NCBI RefSeq assembly: GCF_000719555.1
Contig: NZ_JOGX01000114.1
Span: forward strand, 1-10,543
Reading direction: 5' to 3'
DNA length: 10,543 nucleotides
Source of the DNA: Streptomyces sp. NRRL F-5727
Lineage (GTDB): Bacteria > Actinomycetota > Actinomycetes > Streptomycetales > Streptomycetaceae
In this document: positions 6,683-10,543 of the stretch, piece by piece
How the letters are laid out: each line of letters begins with the position of its first letter
Position numbering within the stretch: the stretch's first letter is position 1
Position numbers and translations under genes: made by a program
Notes under the pieces: generated by a model
Database searches by the model: none
What the model was told of the DNA's origin: nothing
What the model saw: only the letters and a program-made list of their open reading frames with translations

Positions 6683-7450
6683 TTGTCCATCTGGGAAGCC
6701 CTGGCAGTCTTCGCCGCCGGCATCGGCGCCGGCGCCATCAACACCATCGTGGGATCGGGGACGCTCATCACGTTCCCGGTCCTCCTCGCGACCGGACTGC
6801 CCCCGATCACCGCGAACGTCTCCAACGCCCTCGGCCTCGTCCCCGGCTCCATCAGCGGAGCCATCGGCTACCGCCGCGAACTCAAGGGCCAGACCCGCCG
6901 GGTGCTCCGCCTCGGCGCCGCCGCCCTCGTCGGCGGACTCATCGGCGCGATCCTGCTCCTCGCCCTGCCCTCCAAGGCGTTCGACGCGATCGTCCCCGTC
7001 CTCATCGGACTGGCCCTGATCCTCGTCCTCTTCCAGCCCCGCATCGCCGCCGCCGTCCAGCGCCGCCGCGAGGAGACCGGCAACGAGGCCCACCCCGACG
7101 GCGGCCCCGTCCTCCTCGTCGGCCTCACCCTCGCCAGCATGTACGGCGGCTACTTCGGCGCCGCCCAGGGCGTCCTCTACCTCTCCCTCATGGGCCTGCT
7201 GCTCCACGACGACCTGCAGCGGATCAACGCGGTCAAGAACATCCTCGGCGCGCTCGTCAACGGCGTCGCCGCCGTCTTCTTCCTCTTCGTCGCCGAGTTC
7301 GACTGGACCGCCGTCCTCCTCATCGCCGTCGGCTCCACCCTCGGCGGCCAGATCGGCGCCAAGGTCGGCCGCCGCCTCAAGCCCGCCGTCCTGCGCGGCG
7401 TCATCATCGCCGTCGGCGTCGTCGCCATCCTCCAGCTCACCCTGAAATGA
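6683..7450 (+). CDS. TSUP (TauE/SafE) family membrane permease
   Basis: A 255-aa integral membrane protein of the TauE/SafE (TSUP) family, members of which move sulfite, sulfonates or other small anions across the membrane. Two homologous halves are typical; here the first opens with AGIGAGAINTIVGSGTLITFPVLL and the second with LASMYGGYFGAAQGVLYLSLM, each carrying the family's Gly-rich half-helix motif, with about seven or eight hydrophobic segments in total. The start is TTG at 6683, supported by GAGG at 6671-6674 with an 8-base spacing; no ATG or GTG gives a better N-terminus. No sulfur-metabolism gene is adjacent, so the substrate cannot be read from context. It ends at a hairpin shared with the convergent HNH gene. 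Confidence 0.92.
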   Translation: MSIWEALAVFAAGIGAGAINTIVGSGTLITFPVLLATGLPPITANVSNALGLVPGSISGAIGYRRELKGQTRRVLRLGAAALVGGLIGAILLLALPSKAFDAIVPVLIGLALILVLFQPRIAAAVQRRREETGNEAHPDGGPVLLVGLTLASMYGGYFGAAQGVLYLSLMGLLLHDDLQRINAVKNILGALVNGVAAVFFLFVAEFDWTAVLLIAVGSTLGGQIGAKVGRRLKPAVLRGVIIAVGVVAILQLTLK

Positions 7451-7455
7451 CGGAG

Positions 7456-7482
7456 GGGCCCGCCCCCGACCGGGGCGGGCCC
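7456..7482. terminator. Bidirectional terminator between TSUP and HNH genes
   Basis: Perfect 11-bp stem (GGGCCCGCCCC at 7456-7466, complement at 7472-7482) with a 5-base loop, placed 5 bases after the TSUP stop and 14 bases from the end of the convergent HNH gene. It can serve both genes. There is no T tract. Confidence 0.85.
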
Positions 7483-7496
7483 TCACCTCGTACGCG

Positions 7497-8003
7497 TCAG
7501 GCGGCGGTACGCGCCAGCCACTCCGGCAGCTCCGACCGCTCACCCGCCCGCATCGCCAGCAGCATCGCGTCCGCCGGCGTCGGCACGAACGGCTCGAAGA
7601 GCAGCGGCATCCCGGCCTGCTCCGGCGTCCGGTCCGCCTTGCGGTGGTTGTCCTCCGCACAGGAGGCGACCGTGTTCAGCCAGCTGTCCCCGCCCCCCTG
7701 CGCCCGCGGCACCACATGGTCCACGGTCGTCGCGCGCCTCCCGCAGTACGCGCACCGGTGCTGGTCCCGGACCAGCACCCCCCTCCTCGACCACGGTGCC
7801 TGTCTTCGGAACGGCACCCGGACGAAACGGCAGAGCCTGATCACCCGGGGCACCGGAAGGTCGACGGCGGCGGCACGCACCCGCAGATCGGGATGGGACT
7901 GCTCCACGACGGCCTTGTCCTGCAGGACGAGTACCACCGCACGGTTGAGTGTCACCGTCGACAGCGGCTCGAAGCTCGCGTTCAGTACCAGCGTGTCCCG
8001 CAT
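7497..8003 (-). CDS. HNH endonuclease family protein
   Basis: A 168-aa protein with an N-terminal domain (about 1-75; VLNASFEPLSTVTLNRAVVL) typical of the actinobacterial HNH family and a zinc-supported HNH nuclease core: C84-x2-C87, D95-H96 in TVDHVVPR, N110, then C115 and N119-H120 in the ASCAEDNH motif. These residues form the metal-binding beta-beta-alpha fold; the DNA target and biological role of this housekeeping-like family are not established. The start at 8003 is set by GGGAGGT about 7 bases upstream; a longer open frame to 8153 would read back through the terminator of the upstream PEBP gene and is rejected. It stands alone, convergent with the TSUP gene. Confidence 0.92.
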   Translation of the reverse strand: MRDTLVLNASFEPLSTVTLNRAVVLVLQDKAVVEQSHPDLRVRAAAVDLPVPRVIRLCRFVRVPFRRQAPWSRRGVLVRDQHRCAYCGRRATTVDHVVPRAQGGGDSWLNTVASCAEDNHRKADRTPEQAGMPLLFEPFVPTPADAMLLAMRAGERSELPEWLARTAA

Positions 8004-8108
8004 GGTGCCCACCTCCCGTTGTGCCGGCCCACCCCCCTGGCGGGCTTGGATCAAACGATGGCCGGGCCGGCCGGGGTCGGACAACGCAATTTCGTGCGCA
8101 ACAAAAGA

Positions 8109-8145
8109 TGCCCGCTTCTGATCTCTCCAAGACCAGAAGCGGGCA
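8109..8145 (-). terminator. Terminator after the SpoOM-PEBP operon
   Basis: Perfect 12-bp stem (8109-8120 with 8134-8145, arms TGCCCGCTTCTG and complement) around a 13-base loop, 16 bases downstream of the PEBP stop on the minus strand. Reading on the minus strand it is followed by a T-rich tail (ATCTTTTGTT), a classical intrinsic terminator unusual for this G+C-rich DNA. The other side is A-rich, so on the plus strand no U tract would form. Confidence 0.9.
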
Positions 8146-8161
8146 AACAACAAACGAACGA

Positions 8162-8701
8162 TCAGCCTGCCGCGGGCGCCGCGTACTCACCGATCAACTG
8201 GGCCCGGCCCAGCGTGTGGAACCGCAGGTTGAAGCCGACGGCGGCCGGCGAGGCGTCCGCGTCCGGCCCCAGCTTCTCGGTGTCCACCGCGTACACGGTG
8301 AACACGTAGCGGTGGGCCGGGTCGCCGGCCGGCGGGGCCGCCCCGCCGAACTCCTTCGCCCCGTAGTCGTTCCGCGCGTGCACCGCCCCGGCCGGCAGCC
8401 CCTCGAAGGAGCCCGAACCGGCCCCGGCGGGCAGCTCCGTCACCGACGCCGGGATGTCGAACAGCACCCAGTGCCAGAACCCGCTGCCCGTCGGCGCGTC
8501 CGGATCGAAGCAGGTCACGGCGAAGCTCTTGGTCTCCGCCGGGAACCCCTCCCAGCTCAGCTGGGGGGAGACGTTCCCCGCCGCGTAGACCTGAGCGTCC
8601 TTCAGCACCCCGCCGGGCGCCACGTCGTCGCTCGCCACGGCGAACTCCGGCACCGGCGGATGGAAGGCGTGGGGGAGCGGTGCCCGCTGTCCCTCGGACA
8701 T
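8162..8701 (-). CDS. YbhB/YbcL family PEBP-like (Raf kinase inhibitor-like) protein
   Basis: A 179-aa cytoplasmic protein of the phosphatidylethanolamine-binding protein superfamily. Diagnostic segments in order: GNVSPQLSW (about 42-50), [19 protein letters not shown] (about 66-84), forming the ligand pocket with its conserved Asp, Pro and His residues, ARNDYG (about 109-114), and GGAAPP then [11 protein letters not shown] (about 119-141). Bacterial members have no agreed function; the name Raf kinase inhibitor-like is by homology only. The ATG at 8701 has GGAGGT 6 bases upstream. Only 24 bp separate it from the SpoOM stop on the same strand, so the two genes should be cotranscribed, and a strong terminator follows. 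Confidence 0.95.
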   Translation of the reverse strand: MSEGQRAPLPHAFHPPVPEFAVASDDVAPGGVLKDAQVYAAGNVSPQLSWEGFPAETKSFAVTCFDPDAPTGSGFWHWVLFDIPASVTELPAGAGSGSFEGLPAGAVHARNDYGAKEFGGAAPPAGDPAHRYVFTVYAVDTEKLGPDADASPAAVGFNLRFHTLGRAQLIGEYAAPAAG

Positions 8702-8725
8702 GTCGAAACCTCCGGATCGTCCGTA

Positions 8726-9508
8726 CTACATCCAGTTGCGACGGCCGCCGACCTCGGCGAGCCACTGGTTGAGGTAAGCGTTCCAGTCCGTCCCCTGGAA
8801 GTCGTTCAGACCCACCTTGAACGCCCGGAAGGAGTCGCTGCCCTCGGTGAAGAGACCCGGCTTCTTGTCCATCTCCAGGACGACGTCCATCTCGCGCTCG
8901 TCCGCGACGAAGCTGACCTCGACCTGGTTCAGGCCGCGGTACTGCTGCGGCGCGAAGAACTCGATCTCCTGGTAGAAGGGCAGCCGCTGACGGGTGCCGC
9001 GGATGTGACCGCGCTCCATGTCCGCGCTCTTGAAGCGGAAGCCCAGCTGGATGAAGGCGTCGAGGATCGCCTGCTGCGCCGGCAGCGGGTGCACGTTGAT
9101 CGGGTCGAGGTCGCCCGAGTCCACCGCGCGCGCGATCTCCAGCTCGGTCGACACGCCGATCTCCATGCCGTGCAGGCGCTGCCCGCCGATCGTGTTGATC
9201 GGCGTCTCCCACGGGATCTCGAGCCCGAACGGCACCGTGTGCACGGCACCGGCCTTCACCTCGAAGGCACCACCGAGCCGGACCTTCACGAACTCGACGT
9301 CCTGCTTGTGCTCCTGGTCGCCGCCCTCGACCTCGACGCGCGCCTGGAGACCCACGGAGAGGCCCTCGATCTGCTGGTCGACGCTGCCGCCCTGGATCCG
9401 GACCTCGCCCTGGACGACGCCGCCCGGGACCACGTTCTCCTCGGTGAGCACCGTCTCCACGGTCGCCCCACCGGCACCAAGGCTGGCCAGCAGCTTCTTG
9501 AATCCCAT
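8726..9508 (-). CDS. SpoOM family (arrestin-like) sporulation-control protein
   Basis: A 260-aa protein of the SpoOM family, named after Bacillus subtilis Spo0M, which affects sporulation and cell division. It opens with the family's MGFKKLLASLGAGGATVETVL segment, then beta-rich arrestin-like halves: VVPGGVVQGEVRIQGGSVDQ (about 27-46), PFGLEIPWETPINTIGGQ, GVSTELEIARAVDSGDLDPI, and a second half with EFFAPQQYRGLNQVEVSF and DKKPGLF. No signal peptide or membrane span. The ATG at 9508 is supported by AAGGAGAG 6 bases upstream. It is the first gene of a two-gene minus-strand operon with PEBP and is divergent from the DNA glycosylase. In Streptomyces the role is unproven; a link to development or envelope stress is inference. 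Confidence 0.94.
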   Translation of the reverse strand: MGFKKLLASLGAGGATVETVLTEENVVPGGVVQGEVRIQGGSVDQQIEGLSVGLQARVEVEGGDQEHKQDVEFVKVRLGGAFEVKAGAVHTVPFGLEIPWETPINTIGGQRLHGMEIGVSTELEIARAVDSGDLDPINVHPLPAQQAILDAFIQLGFRFKSADMERGHIRGTRQRLPFYQEIEFFAPQQYRGLNQVEVSFVADEREMDVVLEMDKKPGLFTEGSDSFRAFKVGLNDFQGTDWNAYLNQWLAEVGGRRNWM

Positions 9509-9542
9509 GTCACTCTCTCCTTACTCGGTGTCCTGTCCCCTA

Positions 9543-9570
9543 CATACGCGCGACGACCGTAGCGGGTTCC
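9543..9570 (-). promoter_or_regulatory. Possible ECF-sigma-type promoter of the SpoOM operon
   Basis: On the minus strand GGAAC (9570-9566) is followed after 17 bases by CGTATG (9548-9543). GGAAC with a downstream CGT is the general pattern of extracytoplasmic-function sigma factor promoters in actinobacteria. The match is short and could be chance; the position, about 35 bases before the start codon and just upstream of the ribosome binding site, is suitable. Confidence 0.3.
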
Positions 9571-9584
9571 GGAGCCCACCCCGT

Positions 9585-9590
9585 TACGCT
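9585..9590 (+). promoter_or_regulatory. Candidate -10 box for the DNA glycosylase gene
   Basis: TACGCT ends 8 bases before the ATG at 9599, and no Shine-Dalgarno sequence lies between, again suggesting a leaderless transcript. No good -35 is visible. Confidence 0.35.
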
Positions 9591-9598
9591 CGGACGCC

Positions 9599-10261
9599 AT
9601 GAGCGAGAGCCCCGACCGTACGCCGCTCCCGCGGAGCTTCTTCGACCGCCCCGTCCTGGAGGTCGCCCCGGACCTCCTCGGCCGCACCCTCGTGCGCACG
9701 ACCGACGAAGGACGCATCGAGCTGCGCCTCACCGAGGTGGAGGCGTACGCCGGCGCGATCGACCCCGGCTCGCACGCCTTCCGCGGCCGCACGGCCCGGA
9801 ACGCCGTCATGTTCGGCCCGCCCGGTCACGCGTACGTCTACTTCACCTACGGCATGTGGCACTGCCTGAACCTGGTCTGCGGCCCCGAGGGCGAGGCGAG
9901 CGGGGTCCTGCTCCGAGCCGGCGAGATCCGGCATGGCGCCGAGCTGGCCCGCCCCCGCCGCCGCTCGGCCCGCAAGGACGCCGAACTGGCGAAGGGCCCG
10001 GCCCGCCTGGCCACCGCCCTGGACGTCCCCGGCTCCCTCAACGGCACCGACGTCTGCGCCGGCCCGGACGCCCCCCTCGCGATCCTCACCGGCACCCCGC
10101 CGGCCCCCTCCCTCATCCGCACGGGCCCCCGCACCGGCGTCGGCGGCGACGGCGCCCCGCACCCCTGGCGCTTCTGGATCGCCGAGGACCCCACGGTGAG
10201 TCCGTACCGTCCCCACACGCCCCGGAAGCGCCGACTTGACCCGGCCCGAGCAGACGCGTAA
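9599..10261 (+). CDS. DNA-3-methyladenine glycosylase (AAG/MPG family)
   Basis: A 220-aa base-excision repair enzyme that removes alkylated purines such as 3-methyladenine by cleaving the N-glycosidic bond, leaving an abasic site. Aligned from memory with human AAG, all key residues are present: catalytic Glu48 and Tyr50 in EVEAY (human E125, Y127), His59 eleven residues after the Glu (H136), Tyr81 in YVYFTYGM (Y159) and Asn91 in CLNL (N169). The GPARLATAL and PWRFW segments complete the fold. The length is normal for bacterial members, with a short basic C-terminal tail. The ATG at 9599 is probably translated from a leaderless mRNA. Its last codons contain the -35 and the stop codon lies in the -10 of a promoter directed at the rRNA operon. 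The B. subtilis relative is called aag. Confidence 0.96.
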   Translation: MSESPDRTPLPRSFFDRPVLEVAPDLLGRTLVRTTDEGRIELRLTEVEAYAGAIDPGSHAFRGRTARNAVMFGPPGHAYVYFTYGMWHCLNLVCGPEGEASGVLLRAGEIRHGAELARPRRRSARKDAELAKGPARLATALDVPGSLNGTDVCAGPDAPLAILTGTPPAPSLIRTGPRTGVGGDGAPHPWRFWIAEDPTVSPYRPHTPRKRRLDPARADA

Positions 10262-10264
10262 TGT
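10236..10264 (+). promoter_or_regulatory. Promoter overlapping the glycosylase 3' end, directed to the rrn operon
   Basis: TTGACC (10236-10241), 17-base spacer, TAATGT (10259-10264): the best match to the housekeeping sigma consensus in the window. The TAA stop codon of the glycosylase forms the first half of the -10. The expected start is near 10271. It is likely the most upstream of the tandem promoters typical of Streptomyces rRNA operons, though it could serve an undetected small transcript. Confidence 0.7.
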
Positions 10265-10350
10265 AGCCCGAGCCGTTAGAGACGGTGGTGCTTCTTCAAG
10301 CGCCCCGAGAGCGGCCACCCACTTCAATGCGACGAATCCCCACGGGGCCT

Positions 10351-10368
10351 ATTTCGGCATGCCGAAAT
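10351..10368. promoter_or_regulatory. Perfect 18-bp palindrome in the rrn promoter region
   Basis: ATTTCGGCATGCCGAAAT is an exact palindrome without a spacer, flanked by a wider imperfect inverted pair (ACGAAT near 10332-10337 and ATTCGT at 10366-10371). Perfect palindromes of this length are typical of dimeric regulator sites. It lies about 62 bases upstream of the expected start of the promoter at 10386-10415 and about 89 downstream of the one before. No known regulator is recognised. Confidence 0.6.
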
Positions 10369-10385
10369 TCGTTCCAAAGGCTCGA

Positions 10386-10415
10386 TTATGAGCCGCCGGG
10401 GAAATCGGCTAAAGT
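10386..10415 (+). promoter_or_regulatory. Candidate second rrn promoter
   Basis: TTATGA (10386-10391), 18-base spacer, TAAAGT (10410-10415). The -10 is good and the -35 weak. The surrounding A+T-richer DNA and position upstream of the leader fit a tandem rrn promoter. Confidence 0.5.
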
Positions 10416-10543
10416 AGTGGACGCGCCGGAAGGCCCCGAGAAAAACAATTCGGGACCGGAAAGCACCGAGGAAATCGGATCGGAAAGATCTGATAGAGTC
10501 GGAAACGAAGGAAGCGCCCGGAGGGCCTGGAAACAGGAACGAA
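10416..10543 (+). other. rRNA operon leader region (16S gene lies beyond the right edge)
   Basis: Purine-rich, non-coding sequence with repeated CGGAAA-type motifs. The stretch with GATCTGATAGAGTCGGAAAC and the following GGAAGCGCCCGGAGG matches what I remember of leaders preceding 16S rRNA in Streptomyces rrn operons. TAGAGT (10494-10499) may be a further -10 box, without a recognisable -35. A small hairpin can form at 10474-10494. The mature 16S start is not in the window. Confidence 0.75.
10474..10494 (+). repeat. Small hairpin in the rrn leader
   Basis: ATCGGATC (10474-10481) and GATCTGAT (10487-10494) pair over 8 positions with one G-U, around a GGAAA loop. It overlaps the first base of the candidate TAGAGT -10 box. 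In RNA from the upstream promoters it would be a stable small stem-loop; role unknown. Confidence 0.5.

Noticed and set aside
8004..8153. Extended N-terminus for the HNH protein (50 more residues)
   Set aside because: The extension would be encoded by the PEBP terminator region, and a strong ribosome binding site sits directly before the ATG at 8003.
7949..9562. Plus-strand open frame of about 537 codons over the SpoOM, PEBP and HNH region
   Set aside because: It is antisense to SpoOM and PEBP, which are recognised families with good ribosome binding sites.
10416..10543. Beginning of the 16S rRNA gene inside the window
   Set aside because: The conserved 16S 5' end is not present; only leader-like sequence is seen before the window stops.

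Overview
This window is chromosomal DNA from a Streptomyces or close relative. The evidence is the very high G+C content, the strong C/G bias at third codon positions, frequent GTG/TTG starts, a chaplin (a hydrophobic surface protein of aerial-growing streptomycetes), SpoOM and TSUP genes typical of this group, and a right edge that matches what I know of Streptomyces 16S rRNA leaders. Everything looks like vertically inherited core chromosome; I see no integrase, transposase, CRISPR, phage gene or tRNA.

Layout, left to right. Positions 1-491 hold no recognisable gene: C-rich low-complexity DNA with short repeats and an alternating purine-pyrimidine tract. A GAF-domain histidine kinase (492-1637) overlaps its NarL-type response regulator (1630-2274) by 8 bp, and both read toward a short secreted chaplin lacking cysteines (2429-2671), which ends in a strong hairpin terminator. 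Positions 2672-3282 are non-coding but contain a decayed tandem duplication of the 3' end of the next gene. That gene (3283-4071, minus) is a conserved-looking protein I cannot assign. It diverges from an ABC ATPase without a permease (4216-5007), followed by an NfeD-type membrane/OB-fold protein (5105-5533), a stomatin/SPFH protein (5639-6574) and a TSUP (TauE/SafE) permease with a TTG start (6683-7450). A shared hairpin separates the permease from a convergent HNH nuclease (7497-8003, minus). Upstream of the nuclease on the minus strand is a SpoOM-PEBP operon (9508 to 8162), closed by a hairpin with a T-rich tail. A 3-methyladenine DNA glycosylase (9599-10261, plus) diverges from SpoOM. Its stop codon lies inside the -10 of a promoter pointing right, and 10262-10543 is the promoter and leader region of an rRNA operon whose 16S gene starts beyond the window.

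Functional groups: (i) kinase, regulator and chaplin form a plausible developmental regulation unit; (ii) the ABC ATPase, NfeD and SPFH genes form a co-directional envelope cluster, with NfeD-SPFH a known pairing; (iii) SpoOM and PEBP are cotranscribed; (iv) glycosylase and rrn share a boundary where promoter and coding sequence overlap. Several genes have a -10-like TAnnnT just upstream of the start codon and no ribosome binding site, suggesting leaderless mRNAs. I found no convincing wholly new multi-gene system. The most unusual items are the tandem 3'-end duplication, an exact 18-bp palindrome in the rrn promoter region, and the hairpins around the chaplin and rrn leaders.
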